Source: Vigna angularis
Taxonomy: Eukaryota > Streptophyta > Magnoliopsida > Fabales > Fabaceae
Reading direction: 5' to 3'
NCBI RefSeq assembly: GCF_016808095.1
Contig: NC_068974.1
Coordinates: 32,472,825-32,536,824, forward strand
Length of the DNA stretch: 64,000 bases
Positions 46,501 to 58,870 of the stretch are shown piece after piece. The notes beneath the pieces are model-generated. The model had not been told where the DNA came from. It worked only from the letters and a program-made list of their open reading frames with translations, and searched no databases. Position 1 is the first letter of the stretch. Every line of letters begins with the position of its first letter. Both the position numbers and the translations under genes were made by a program.

Positions 46501-48650
46501 GTCAGTAAAGTTTTTGAATGCTTTTACTGATAGAAGAGATATTGTTTCTATAGTAGTTACTGTTTCTATAGTAGTCATATCAATATTATTTAGTTTAAAA
46601 TAAGCAACCACTTCCAAGTGTTTATTTGTTTTTGTCATCATCATTACTACTCCAATTGCCCAATAATTCCTAATCTAGATCACTCCCCCTTCACCTGTGT
46701 GTCCTTGTCAAATAAAATTAAAAATCCCAAGCCAAAGGAACTTGCCATGCTATCTGCCCTGTTTTCTAGCACCTAAGTGAGATGATGAAATATTAGGAAG
46801 GATAAATATCTTGATGATTTATTTCGACTAACTTATTAAAATATCCAGACTATCTTGGGAATTCAAGTTTCCTATTGGCTGTCCATATTACTCTTCTCAT
46901 TGGATATACAACATGTTTTACTTGTTTTTATTTGCAGGATAGTACTGTGATATTGTCTATAAATTTTGGAATATTGTTTTCATTTCTTATCATAAACTAG
47001 AACTGTAAGATTAAGTGTAAAGTTAACATGTCAAAATGGAAGTACTTTTTCTTAAGTATAGTGTCTTTGTCAAATCTACACGGATATGGGAAAAGCTCTT
47101 ATAAGTAGATTTCTTTTCTTTCTATGGATGTTTTTTCTTTCTGCTATATCCTTGAATTGATGTTTGGTAAAATCATCAATGGTTATAAAATAGGTTTTTC
47201 TATTAAAAGTTTTCTCTTCTTATCATATAAGATGTCCCATTATTTTCTAGTCAACTTAATCATTTATATTACTTTTTTGTAATTTCACTATATAACTGGT
47301 GCTAGACGCCTTTTATTTCTAGCTTGTTTATTTTTTCTATGTTTTTCTGATTAATTTAAAGTATATTTAAATTTACAATTATTGATGTTTTATGAATTAT
47401 ATAAATGTGATTGTGAGTATGGATTATATGTAATGTGAGAAGAATCTCAATGAGAAGTTCTGTGTTTGAGACACTTGTTGTGAATGTTTGACAGACAAAT
47501 TTCTGAAATGAGGTATCATGATATTTTACCAATCATTCAACTCATGTAGAGATGAATGTAGTAACAAAGAGAATGACAGGAGGTCTTTACCTAAACTTTT
47601 GAGTCTTATGAGTGAAATATTAACCTCGTGAGTAATAGGTCGAATTATCTTTTTTTATAACTCTGTAGAGTATAAATACTATTATGAGTGCAAGCCTTTA
47701 TTGAAGTTTATGTCAAAACATTGTATCCAGATAATTGAGTCTAGGGTCAAATGATTATATGTTTATATAAGTTATAGAATGTTTTAATGTTGAACTAATA
47801 TGTGATGTATTAAATTGTTTATGACGTTTTCTTTTGAACACTAGCTTATCCTGTTGTCTCTTATGTTGTTCTTGGTGTGCTGTTTGTTTCTTTTATGATG
47901 ATCACTTTATTGGCGGAAGCATATGAGGGATAAGTGTTAAAGTATTGTGGGTAGAGGATGATGATGTTGCATATGTCTTCTTGATTGTCTAGTGATTAAG
48001 TTTAGTGCTTATAAATATAATTATTATTATGGTTATTTTATTTTAGATAATGTTATTAATACTATAGCTAAGTGGAGACAAATCTATTTTGTTTATCAAT
48101 TTTATAACGTCTTATTTTATTAGTAGTTGTTAAAAAAAAATTAGAATATTACAATTTTTGCTAACGTAATTTATATTGTATATTGGGGAGTTTTTTTTGT
48201 TGTATAAATTTTTTTTAACTATTATCTTAAATTAAAATAGTCATGTTTTTATTTTTACCTTCAAATAATCACTAATCTAAATTTAATTATTTTATTCTCT
48301 TAATATATACTCTTTTTAAATTTGAATAATTATTAATGAAAACTTATTTAATTATAAAATGTTATACAAATTATTTGCTTTTATAACTTAATAAATTTTT
48401 GCTAAAATAAAAAAATACACACATGTTTTCCGCTAGTAAAATTAAAAAGATTTAAAAACATCGTTTGCTTGCACTGACTTTGAAGCCTCCATGGGCTAGC
48501 TGGTAAAAATTTTAAGTCTATGAAAATATATTTTTCTTAAGTTTTAATGGTTCTGTATGTAGCCTAATGCAAGTTAGAATTAATAATTTCGAAAATATTA
48601 ATTTACTCTTTTTGAAAATCTTATTTTTATGATTCTGTTACAGGGATTGT
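46501..48650. other. Intron-like or intergenic AT-rich DNA
   Basis: No further exon was recognised. The right end has 'ttctgttacAG' at 48643, directly before the leader of the 48660 gene, so at least part may be a 5' UTR intron of that gene. Confidence 0.45.
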
Positions 48651-48659
48651 GCAATTGCA

Positions 48660-51323
48660 ATGGAGCTCTCAGAAGAATGGAAATCATTCTTCCCAGTGGG
48701 TTGCTCTACAGTAGCTCCTCTTCTTCTCTCCGGTTCCCCTTCTCTCCCTTTGGGTCCTCTTCTCTTCAACCCTAACCCTAATTCGCTCTCCCTTATCTTC
48801 TCTTCCACCTCTCTGCAACCCTCTCTTCACTACACTCCATACCTCTTACCTTCACGATTTCTTCTCTCTTCCCACCCTTCTTCCATTCTCCCATCCACCG
48901 CTTCTTCCATCGCCTCCCTCTTCTCCTCCACCCAACAAAACAACGCCGCTTCCCCCTTCCTTCGCAACCGCCTCCACCTCCTCACCTACCCCCATCGCCC
49001 TTATGCCCTCATTTTATTTCCCACCGGCGACAACGACCACAAGCTCGCATTTTTCACGCTCCGCTTCGAGGACTCTCGCTTCCATACTCAGCTTGATACT
49101 AATGGCGACATTTTTTATGCGTCTACTGGCTCCTCGCACCGTATCTTGAACATTTCTGTTAACCCTGTTACTGATTATGACGAGGTTGATGGAGTTATCG
49201 GGTATTTTCTGGCTACTACTCTGTATTCCGTTCATTGGTTCGTTGTGAGGCACAATCAAATTTTGGATAGACCTAGTGTGCTCTGTTTGGGTGATAAGAT
49301 GTTTAAGTCATGCCCTGTGGCGCATGCTTGTTGGAGTCCTCATATATTGGAGGAGAGCTTGGTTTTGTTGGAGAGTGGCCATTTGTTTTTGTTTGATTTG
49401 GAGTGTTTTGGCTCTGGTGCTGGTTTCAAGGGGTCTAGGTTGAAGGTGCCCTGGAATGATTCTTCAGAGGGTAAAGTGTGGCTGAGTTGTGAGTTTAGTT
49501 GGCACCCCAGGATTTTGGTTGTTGCGCATTCGGATGCTGTTTTCTTGGTTGATTTGAGGCTGAAAGAGTGTAGTGTGAGTTGTTTGATGAATATCGAGAC
49601 ACTGCGAATGTATGCTCCGGATGAGAATGAGCGGTTTCTTGCGTTGTCAAGGGCTGCTCCGGACAATTTTTACTTTGCTGTGGCTTCTACTAGTGTTTTG
49701 CTTCTATGTGATGTGAGGAAGCCTTTGGTGCCGATTTTGCAATGGGTGCATGGGATTGAAGGGCCTAGCTTCATGTCTGTATTAAGGTTGTCAGATTTGA
49801 GGTCCCACTCGAAGGAGGATGATTTTAAGGTGGCTTCTGAATCTGGGTTTTGTATTATGTTAGGATCCGTTTGGAATTGTGATTTCAATATCTTCTGCTA
49901 TGGGTCTATATTACCATTTCGCAAAGGGTCTGTTACTTCAACGATTAACCCAGCCATTTGTGCTTGGGAGCTTCCACTTGAGATTAATTTGTCTGGTCAT
50001 GAGTGTCACTGTGGAAGTTGTCTCTTAAGGAAAGAGTTCTCGAAGGATGCACTTCCTGAGTGGACTGATTGGCAGCAAAAGAAAGAGATAGTTTTGGGAT
50101 TTGGCATTTTAAGGAATAAACTTGCTGCATTACTCACTGAACCTGATGAAAATGGGGGTTTTACACTGATAAGGCTTACTTCATCGGGAAAGTTTGAATT
50201 GCAGAGATATCATGCCTCTTGGGCTCCGACCAGAAACTTAGAAGATTGCCCTGATCAAGTATTGTGTTTAAATAGACACTTATTGTATCCCATGAGTGAT
50301 GAGGATTACAAATTTCCAAAAAATTATAACTACCTAAAATTGGATTACCTTGACTCATATGCAAGTGGTGGACTCACTCGCTTCCTGGTTAGAAAACTAA
50401 AAAGAAACTTTAAGGATGCTCATGACAAAGAACCTTTTAGCGCAGAAGTGCATGAGTTATTGTGTGAGAAATTAAATGCTTGTGGATTTGGTCAACTAAG
50501 ATCCTGTCCTGAAGTTACTTCTGTTTTTAATGATGTCAAGCTACCAGCAAGCTTACATGAGGTTGCTTGGAGAAGAATGTGGGCTGACTTACCTATGGAA
50601 CTGTTGCAGTTGGCGTTTTTGAGTCGTGCTGAATGCCATAAAGTTATTGGAAACCTGGATCACAATAGGGTGGCATTGGAGTCTTTAGCTGTTCCCGAAC
50701 TTCCTCAATTGCCTCCATTCTTTTCAAGGAAATCATCACCGCACGGCAATAATGACATTGTGGGTCCAGTTATTCCTTTTCCTGTTCTTCTTGTGCTTAA
50801 TAAATATCGCAATGGGTGCTCAAACTTGGAAGAAGGTGAAATTTCAGTAGAAACAGAGCTTAGCCTCAAATACAAAGAAGTTATGCAGGTGGCTGGCGAG
50901 ATTGCTGTCTCAGCTTATGGGCCTACACACCTTGATGATCATGCAGTCTCCCTTGCTGAGGATAGAGACGAAACCTGGGCTGGATATTCGAAACCAAAGT
51001 CTTTTTTGTTATACCGTCCAGTTTCATTCAACTTGTCTGCAGCCGACCATGTACGTGAAAAGTCTGTTTATAGTGACGCAAATTATGATACATTCATTTC
51101 TCATATCCCAGAGAAGAAGTCCACTGAGCAGACTGAATCTGTTGGCCAAGAGATATTTGATGATCTTTCCCCTGTTGAATTGAGATTTGATGCTCCTGCG
51201 AAGAAGCTCGAACCTCTAGGTTTAAAGGCATATAATCTATTGAAGAGACAGATGTCTAAATGGCAACAAAGTTTTGATTCGTATAAGGAATTTTGTATTC
51301 AATCTAGATTTGAAAAAAAATAG
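48660..51323 (+). CDS. TAF1C-like protein (RNA polymerase I initiation), 887 aa
   Basis: One long uninterrupted frame starting MELSEEWKSFFPVGCSTVAP and ending YKEFCIQSRFEKK. The first 100 residues are rich in Ser, Pro and Leu. The centre has repeated hydrophobic/WD-like strands (CWSPHILEESLVLLESGHLF, LSCEFSWHPRILVVAHSDAV, FYFAVASTSVLLLCDVRKPL), consistent with a beta-propeller. The C-terminal third has helical segments (EVAWRRMWADLPMELLQLAF) and ends with GLKAYNLLKRQMSKWQ. Start and overall look match a plant protein family annotated as TAF1C, a subunit of the SL1-type factor that loads RNA polymerase I on rDNA; that match is from memory. A splice acceptor (ttacAG) nine bases before a short leader indicates a 5' UTR intron. 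The reading frame itself is certain; the function is moderately so. Confidence 0.8.
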   Translation: MELSEEWKSFFPVGCSTVAPLLLSGSPSLPLGPLLFNPNPNSLSLIFSSTSLQPSLHYTPYLLPSRFLLSSHPSSILPSTASSIASLFSSTQQNNAASPFLRNRLHLLTYPHRPYALILFPTGDNDHKLAFFTLRFEDSRFHTQLDTNGDIFYASTGSSHRILNISVNPVTDYDEVDGVIGYFLATTLYSVHWFVVRHNQILDRPSVLCLGDKMFKSCPVAHACWSPHILEESLVLLESGHLFLFDLECFGSGAGFKGSRLKVPWNDSSEGKVWLSCEFSWHPRILVVAHSDAVFLVDLRLKECSVSCLMNIETLRMYAPDENERFLALSRAAPDNFYFAVASTSVLLLCDVRKPLVPILQWVHGIEGPSFMSVLRLSDLRSHSKEDDFKVASESGFCIMLGSVWNCDFNIFCYGSILPFRKGSVTSTINPAICAWELPLEINLSGHECHCGSCLLRKEFSKDALPEWTDWQQKKEIVLGFGILRNKLAALLTEPDENGGFTLIRLTSSGKFELQRYHASWAPTRNLEDCPDQVLCLNRHLLYPMSDEDYKFPKNYNYLKLDYLDSYASGGLTRFLVRKLKRNFKDAHDKEPFSAEVHELLCEKLNACGFGQLRSCPEVTSVFNDVKLPASLHEVAWRRMWADLPMELLQLAFLSRAECHKVIGNLDHNRVALESLAVPELPQLPPFFSRKSSPHGNNDIVGPVIPFPVLLVLNKYRNGCSNLEEGEISVETELSLKYKEVMQVAGEIAVSAYGPTHLDDHAVSLAEDRDETWAGYSKPKSFLLYRPVSFNLSAADHVREKSVYSDANYDTFISHIPEKKSTEQTESVGQEIFDDLSPVELRFDAPAKKLEPLGLKAYNLLKRQMSKWQQSFDSYKEFCIQSRFEKK

Positions 51324-52375
51324 TTAACGGGTGATCCCTCCTTTGTTCATCGTCTTCCCCTTAAAACGTGGATATCTTAGAAGCAAATGGATCCCCTCCT
51401 CTTCCTATATGTTGCTTTTGGTTGATTCTTGGAGACAGGTATGGTTGGTGTAATTTTATGTAAGTAATTGACAATTAAAGATGGTAGAGTTGAAGAAGAT
51501 GCTCCTGGTGAAAAGAGTCTCTTGTCAATTTGAAGAGGAAGTAGGCAGCTAGTTCTCAAAAACTCTAATCTATTTGGCCGATTTTATACTGCTTCCTCCC
51601 ATCATTCTTAGTCTGTATAGGGGAAGATGATCTTCTTTTGTGGCTGGTTTACTTAGTGAACCTAAAAGGAGTTTATCCTCTGCTTCCCCTCAAGATGATT
51701 CAGGAATTGACAGAAGTACAGTCTATCAATTATTTATTGCTCATACAAGAATGATATTCTGTCTAAGCAACATCGGTATAGATTTTAAATCCTGTCTGGG
51801 TGAATCTGATATTCACTCTTTGTGATACAAGGCTCATTAAAACAAGGAAGCAACGGGGTACCCATCATTCAAGATAACATCAAATCCTTTTCTAAAAGGT
51901 GTCATAAGGGAGAAAGAAATAAGCAATATCCAGTGATTTATGCATCTAAACACCTTTTCAGGACGTGGATACAGTGATCTTCCCCAATGTCTATCTAGTC
52001 TTTCCATGAGTCCTTGCTGATTATGAGAGTGGAAATCTTGTTTTGTCCAACCCAAAAACAATTCACAGGCTTTATTAACCAGTGCACTGCCAGACTCCTG
52101 AGGGTGAAGATCAGTTTAGAAAATGGTTGGTCTCTTTCAGTGCTGTGTCGTTTTGTTTTATGTTGCAATTTTTCTTTCATTATATATGATATGTGTTGTT
52201 TGCTATCATGCATTACTTGGGGATTTTTTGCTGTATGTTTTACTGGTTTTCATGTGTTAAACCTATATTCAACATACATTGATGTGCTTGTAATGTATAT
52301 GAGTTTAACATCATAAAGCAAACAATCAAATTTAGATCCATTAAAAGAGAACTAGAAATATTGGGTTTCTGCAAG
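51324..52375. other. 3' UTR of the TAF1C-like gene and spacer
   Basis: Normal-GC DNA directly after the stop, probably 3' UTR for several hundred bases. Small ORFs on both strands have no recognisable content. Confidence 0.45.
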
Positions 52376-52380
52376 AATTG

Positions 52381-53005
52381 TGTTACGATATAAGGTAGAG
52401 GTAATAATAAGGGTTGGAAAGTATATGAGCAGAGAGAATATTTAGTATAAGTTAATTAGAGTAAATAAATATAGTATAAGTTAATTAGAGTAAATAAATA
52501 TATATTTAGGGAAATATTCAATATAAGATATTTATAATTAAGGATATATGCTAGGATAATATACGGAGAGATATTTATATTAAATATAGGGATATTTATA
52601 TTAAATATTAAATATAGGGATATTTATATTAAATATTAAATATAGGGATATTTATATTAAATATTAAATATAAGGATATTTATATTAAATGCAGATATAT
52701 TCTAGAGAAATATTTAATAAGAGATGGGCGGGAAATAATTAGTATAAATAAAGTTAGAGTCTAGGGTTAAAGACATGCTTTTGATTATTGAGTTTTGTAA
52801 CAGACATTATTGTCTTGTGAGGGAGGTTATGCTCTCAAAGTAGTTGAAGGAGGTTATGCTCCCAATTATTGTTTACCCTTGTTTATTCAGATATTACCAT
52901 CAATAAAAGAGATCCATTCATCCATTGTTATTCGTTTATTGTTCTATTACGTGAGAGAGTGTGAAAGGTTGTATTTGGCTAGTTTACGTACTCAGGTACA
53001 TAACA
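52381..53005 (+). mobile_element. Solo LTR, 625 bp, same family as the HDA9-intron element
   Basis: Starts tgttacgatataaggtag and ends ctcaggtacataaca, with exact duplication aattg at 52376-52380 and 53006-53010. It is the reverse complement type of the LTRs at 7873 and 9720 (shared: 'ggaggttatgctcccaatta', 'catcaataaaagaga'), so it has opposite orientation. It lacks the GC-rich 'accgttcgg' minisatellite present in those LTRs. The plus-strand ORF 52810-53013 lies in the LTR and is not a gene. Confidence 0.9.
52565..52692. repeat. Short tandem repeats inside the solo LTR
   Basis: Four to five imperfect copies of about 28 bp, 'gggatatttatattaaatat' plus 'taaatata'. A second short duplication, 'agtataagttaattagagta', lies just upstream at 52444-52500. 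Confidence 0.85.
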
Positions 53006-53309
53006 AATTGTAACATCCAAGGAGACAGCAAATTTTTACACTTATCTGGAACTAAGATGTTATAGGAATTAAATCATAAAAAACTGAGAAACTTGACCAT
53101 GAACCTGATGATAGAAGCTAGTTTCTTTTCCTTACGATGCACATTAACATAATCATGCTTTATTAGATACGAGCTGGGATGATCTGGAGGTCCCAAAGTT
53201 TTCAGTATGGATCTAATTATTCTAGTTCTGGAATTGATCTATTCTATCTTCTCCACCTGCCCTCATTTAGTATGGAGAATAAAAAGTATTAGGGTGCCTA
53301 GTTTGACTT

Positions 53310-53724
53310 ACCGATTGTCTTTTTAAATAGCATGAGGAATTCTTGGCCCGGTGTTGCTGGGAAGGGAAACACCTCTTATGTGAAGGAATTGATTCTATAA
53401 TTTTGTACACTCCCCAGTTCTTGGAGAATCAATCAACTCTTGAATTTGTAGAGAAAACAGTCCGGCAAGAAGGCCATCCTGTTGAAAATGTATCCTTTTT
53501 CTATTTTTAAATTCTAAGAGCCAAATATGCTGGTGAGTTGAATAGTAAATTTAATTATTATGGTGTTTCTTCAGGCTGGGGATGCTGCCCTACCTCCATG
53601 GGCCAAAGGTAGCCCTCGAGAGTTCATCAGTAAGCATTGGGAAGCTCGTGATCCAGACTTTCTCAGAAAATTTGCATCACTGGATAGACCTTATTTTTGG
53701 ATACAAGCAAAGAGTGAAAGAAAG
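53310..53724 (+). pseudogene. Two broken exons of a BEACH-domain protein gene
   Basis: Exon piece 1 (about 53310-53489) reads FLNSMRNSW..., AGKGNTSYVKELIL, a stop, then remnants of the FLEN and KQSG parts in shifting frames. Exon piece 2 (53575-53724) starts GDAALPPWAKGSPREFISKH and, after a frameshift near 53650, continues FSENLHHWIDLIFGYKQRVK. These are the conserved BEACH core motifs (family: ...GNTSDVKELIPEFFY..., LPPWAKGS.REFIRKHREALES, SENLHHWIDLIFGYKQRG). Splice borders survive (tcAG and GT). Known role of the family: large scaffold proteins in membrane traffic and mRNA control. With a stop and frameshifts this fragment is dead. Confidence 0.82.
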
Positions 53725-53729
53725 GTATT

Positions 53730-56700
53730 GTTTTGATGTATATACTTGCCCCTTCGTGATTATTTGGATGTCCAAATTTCGTAATTAGATTATTACATGT
53801 TAAATTTTTTACTTTTTCTTTCATTTTTGTGGTCCAAGGTTTAGCCCTACAATCCAATATCACTGTCTTTAATTGTATACACTTTTCAAGCATATATTTA
53901 TATGGAAATGTATGACATGGTTTGTCGTTGAACATGGTCATTATACACTCCAGTGATAAATGATGTCTTTATACCTCGTATAACTATGAAACAGTGGTTA
54001 CGAACAATGCTTTTATGTCTAGCAGTGCACAACCTTCTGTATAATTCGTATTTGTATCCTTTCACTTGATTGTCTCGCTTGCAATGTCTCACTTGAATGG
54101 CATAATTTCTAGCATTTAATTTTGTGGCATTGCAACATGATTTGACAACCATAATTTTGTAGTGATCACCAATCTTTTGTTACTTGTAGATACATTGAAA
54201 TCCTTAGCAGAATCTTCTTGCAGCACACATGTAAATTTACATGGAGGTAATCAAATTCAGTACAAGTTAATGCTACATTATTTGTAACAGTAAATGAAAG
54301 TGATGCACTTCTTTTGGGTATATACACTTGATCAGAAGAAATTACCATTAAGTTTAGCTACTCGTAACACACTTCATCTTGATTACTTGAGTTCTACAAG
54401 CTCAATATTCAAATGTCGATTTTATATTTAGATATTCAATTTCTTACACTTAGTATATTAATAATTTTAAGTATGAAAAACTTTATTTAAGATATTAATA
54501 ATTCCTTGATGATATAAGAATACAGGATATTACCATCTTATCCCTATTAATATAATCTACAACTAAGATGATGATCACCCACTTAAACACTAATAATGTA
54601 TATTAAGGTAGTTTGGACACTTAATTTGGACCAATTAAGATAAAAGCTTATTAAGAGACTATAAGTATGATAAATCCTTCATTAATTACACACTTATTCT
54701 TCATTCTCAATCTTAAAAAAATTGAATATCAAAGTATCTTATGCATACCCGCCCAAGGAACAAAAGTTAGAAGAACACATTTAGGACAAAGGAACATATT
54801 CTACTGTATTAAACATATAAATAAGAAAAATTGAACTTGTAAAATCATCCCCATCTTTGTAAAAGCAAGTGTAAGCTAGGATTTAATAGATTGAAAATCA
54901 ATCTATGCTGTAAAAAAACAAATTAAATACTCCACAATATACATGTGGTCAAGAATTTTGTTTGGTAGAAACCACTCAAAAACAGTTATCCATTTTTTTT
55001 GTCACTGTTTCTATTTCAATGGTAAAATGGAATATATAAAAAGTGCAGAAAAAAACAACAGCGAGACGATAAAAGTCATCCTTACGAATGAGTAATTTTC
55101 ATCTCACTAACATAAAAGGGCGTAGAAACACTGTAGGAGTAATTTGGACTTCCACGTTTCAAAAGTAGTTTAAGCCTAACACTTCACCTAGCTCATATTA
55201 ACATCTAAGATTGTTCCATTCCCAATACTAAATTAACACAAAGAGCACGAAAGTCAATGCATCTTAGTGTGTATGGTCATTGCCAATGAAACATATCACC
55301 AATGAAGTTGAAGAAAAGAGATTATTAACAGATTTTTGTTATCTGGAGTCCAAATATTAGAAGAAGCACTAGGTGGGGCAATGGTGGCGAGATTCAATAA
55401 GCTTCAATGTCTCATTTTTTAATGTTAAACCTTCCAACTTGTTGGCCTTCAGCACCACCTATACCTACCCCATTCTCAATGCTAATCATCAATTATCTCA
55501 TTCCAACCTATTATTTTCAATGCTAGAAACTTTTCCATTATTTTCTTTTTATACATCTATCATCATACTTCTCATAGATGCATCTATGGCTTGGAATTTG
55601 GGTTTTCAAAGTTATTAATAAAAAGAATAAGTTGACTAAGTAAAATGACCATAAACGTATTGTTTTAAAGTTTTTGGTTGAAATAATATTTTGATTTTTT
55701 GTGTAAATTTGTTTACATTTTATTAATATCTATCATAATAGTGTCAAGTCTTTCTATCTTCCATTGAAAAAACCTCACATGTATTATATATTTATTTTAA
55801 ACCTATGTATTTAGCTTCATATTCAATATTTTATGTAGTTCATCTTATAAGTTTGTGATTAACATATATTAATCTTTAACAAAAATTCAGTCAATACACA
55901 ATTATATTCATCGATAAATACTCAACTCTCGTATATTTCATAATAAAATTAAACACAATTCTAATAATTCAAGTCATAATATTTGAATAATTAAGATTTA
56001 GTGTTTAAATTTAGTTTCATGCACTATTTTACTTTGAATATCATCTAGTTTTATACTTCATAACATTCTTCACTTTTTCTAATATTTATTTTTAGCTTGT
56101 AATATTTATTTTTAGTTTAGCTAGTAGTTTGGTTATAATATTCGACAAATTGATTCAATATGATTTCCTAATTTGTTTTGCCTTCAATTCAATTTCTATT
56201 TTATTTATAATGATTTAATGTGGTTCATTTCCTTAAATTAGGATTAACATTGTTAACATTAATTTAACATTAGACACGACACTAAATTATTTTAAATAAA
56301 TGAGAACTGAATTCAAGAAAAAAAAACATAAAGGATCACATCAAATTAATCAGAAATATTAGAACAAAAATATTGATTAAGTCATTTTGTACAAATCCAC
56401 AATTATTTTAAACACTTTTTTTATTGACTAATTTTATTTTAATTATTAAAAGATTTTGTATCAATTAAAGATAAAATAAAATTATAATATATAAATGAAA
56501 AGTATAAGTCACTTTATAAATTGGTTTAGTTGGACATAAACTCAGTATTAAGATAATATTATGGAACTATTAAACAATTTGAATAGATTAGAGTTAATAT
56601 GTTAATTGAGAAGGTTAGGCTTAAGGACATAAATTAATAGGAGAAAAGAATAAAGTGTAATAGAAATGGGGAAGGAAGAAGGAAGTGCGAAAGTAACATC

Positions 56701-56900
56701 CACCAAACAGCAAAGTAACATGGAAAGCATAATTGAAACGTACTCTGTCATGTAAATGAAAAAAGAAAGGGAAATAAATTCGAAAGATGACTGACACTGT
56801 TACTGAATAGTAGTAATACTGAACACATCTTTGCACTTTATTTTCAACAAAGTTCAAAGGAAAAGCCAGAATACTACCCAGAAAGGAAATCAAACCCTTC
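53730..56900. other. AT-rich intergenic DNA
   Basis: No gene recognised on either strand. There is a doublet of 'taatatttatttttag' near 56080-56115. Several short ORFs (53898-54152, 55373-55618, 56621-56908) carry no familiar sequence. Confidence 0.5.
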
Positions 56901-56949
56901 CATTCCAATAAATTTCAGTACACAATCTCAAAAAACCATATACGAGCTA

Positions 56950-58870
56950 AACTAAAAATATATATCCACACATTAAAAATCACGCTATGACAGGTCAGTC
57001 TTACAAAAGATCGGAAATACAATTATGGTTGAACGACCTTACAAAATCCTACAGAATTTAAAAATGTACAATGGCTATAACTAGACCGAACAATTTACAA
57101 AATAAACTTATAACGAACGGTCCTACAACAGAAAAGGCCAACAACTAACCGAACGTTACTAAGGTTCGGCCTTCACTTCTTCCAACAACTCTTTTCCTTC
57201 TGCTCACATCTACACGGATGATCATTGCAACAGGACAACAACCGAACGTACAACACAGACAAAATGATAAATAGGGTAAGCTTATGTAATTTAATTAATT
57301 CAATAAAACATACAATTTTCGTGATTAAATTAAACAACAACCAAATCATAATTCATACATCATGGCATGCAAAGACCGACCACTTGACTCTGACTGTCCG
57401 GACTGTATGAATCCTGTGTAGCTACGACGTTTGTGCACCCGGGTGATGTAGTAACTGGGATACCTTCAACAGCTGCCACCCGAGGTTAATCCGTTCTGTC
57501 CAAGTTAACCTTATGGACTAGGACCTCCTGCCATTCCCACACATGACTTACTCCTCTCTACGTGAGAATGAGTAATCACGGAATATCAGGATAAACACCC
57601 GCTAAGCTTTGCCCACATTCATACTTTACCAATCAATAACCACTTTCTGAGATATTCCTCCCTAGAATACTCTTTCATAACCAAACTATTTCATTCGCAT
57701 CACATTTCAAATTCTCTTATACTTCATCATCAATATATTCAACTGAAATAAGATCACATTTTCTCATCATAGCACAAGTCCGAATGGAATAACACTTCTT
57801 AGAAACTAACATGACCGAGCACTATTTACGAATTTATCCACTTCAATGAACAGACCCTTAAGAGTTCAAACCGGACGCCACGAAGTCTAGGCCGAGTACT
57901 AAGACTCTAGGCCGAACACCTTTTAAAGACCAAAACTGTTTGACACAAAATACTAATAACTGATGAGATACTATGAAGAAACGAACGCTATTGAGTTTGG
58001 CTGAAGACTCTTATTTTAAAAATGGTAATAATATATTACTGAAACGAGACCGAGCGCTTGGTTTAAGATCGAGCCCTGTAGAAACCGAACGACCAATACT
58101 CACTCTCGGTTACAGTTTACATAATTCTGCAGAGTATTACAGAATGACTCTTAGACAATATCCCTAAAGTATGAGAAATCAGTTAAAACCATACACTTCC
58201 ATGAAGAATCGAACGATCACGAATGACGTTTGACCATACTTACAACATTTACTCAGAATACTGCAGTTTCAAGATCAAAACCTATTTCAACTCAGTTCAC
58301 ACCATTTATCAATCATCCATCCACACATCCAAACATGTAGTAACACGAATACTTCATATTCATCAAATAATCAAACAAAGTATCATACAAACATACAACC
58401 ATTCAAAAGAGAATCTTAATCAAATTATATAAGCTTCCCTTACCTCTAAACGTAACCGAACGCTCATAGATGCAGAATATAGCTCACCACTACCAAAGAC
58501 CTTAACGTTCGACAGTCACACTTTAAGAAACTGAACCAAATAGAAGACCAGAAATACTCAGAATAAGATGATCCGCTCAGGCAACCAGAAATTTGGGTTT
58601 TCATGCAAAAAGAAACGAACGTGCTAAGGAGAAAGTAACTCACCGGCTTAGAACCACAACTCGATCGGTTTAAACGAAAGCCCTTGACGTCGGGAGAGTT
58701 CAAACGGTGCCTGAGAGGTGATCGGAAGAAGAAAATATGAGATTTTCTTAGAGAGAAGGTGGAGATGGTAGAGAGAAGGAGGAGATTCAGAAGGTTGAAG
58801 ATGAATGGTGCATGCAGAGAAGTGACACAAAAATTTGAAAGTTTCAGTTTTACTCCTACCGTCAAAACCG
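56950..58870 (-). repeat. Unclassified dispersed repeat, probably a transcribed minus-strand element
   Basis: GC-richer than both flanks. Repeated short motif 'accgaacg' and relatives (about 57120, 57150, 57240, 58088, 58210, 58450), which also occur in the LTRs of this window. On the minus strand it looks like a transcript start: a pyrimidine-rich leader at 58740-58800 and a possible donor GTGAGT at 58646 after 'gtggttctaagccg'. The block 57400-57620 ('cacccgggtgatgtagtaac', 'cccgctaagctttgcccac') looks like a repeat frequent in phaseoloid genomes, from memory. Ends and class could not be determined; no protein is recognised, and the 133-residue minus-strand ORF at 58464-58865 crosses the putative donor. 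Confidence 0.4.

Noticed and set aside
48420..48450. Helitron 3' end at 'ccgctagt'
   Set aside because: CTAGT is present but there is no GC-rich hairpin within the preceding 30 bases; other candidates near 47255 and 47992 fail in the same way.
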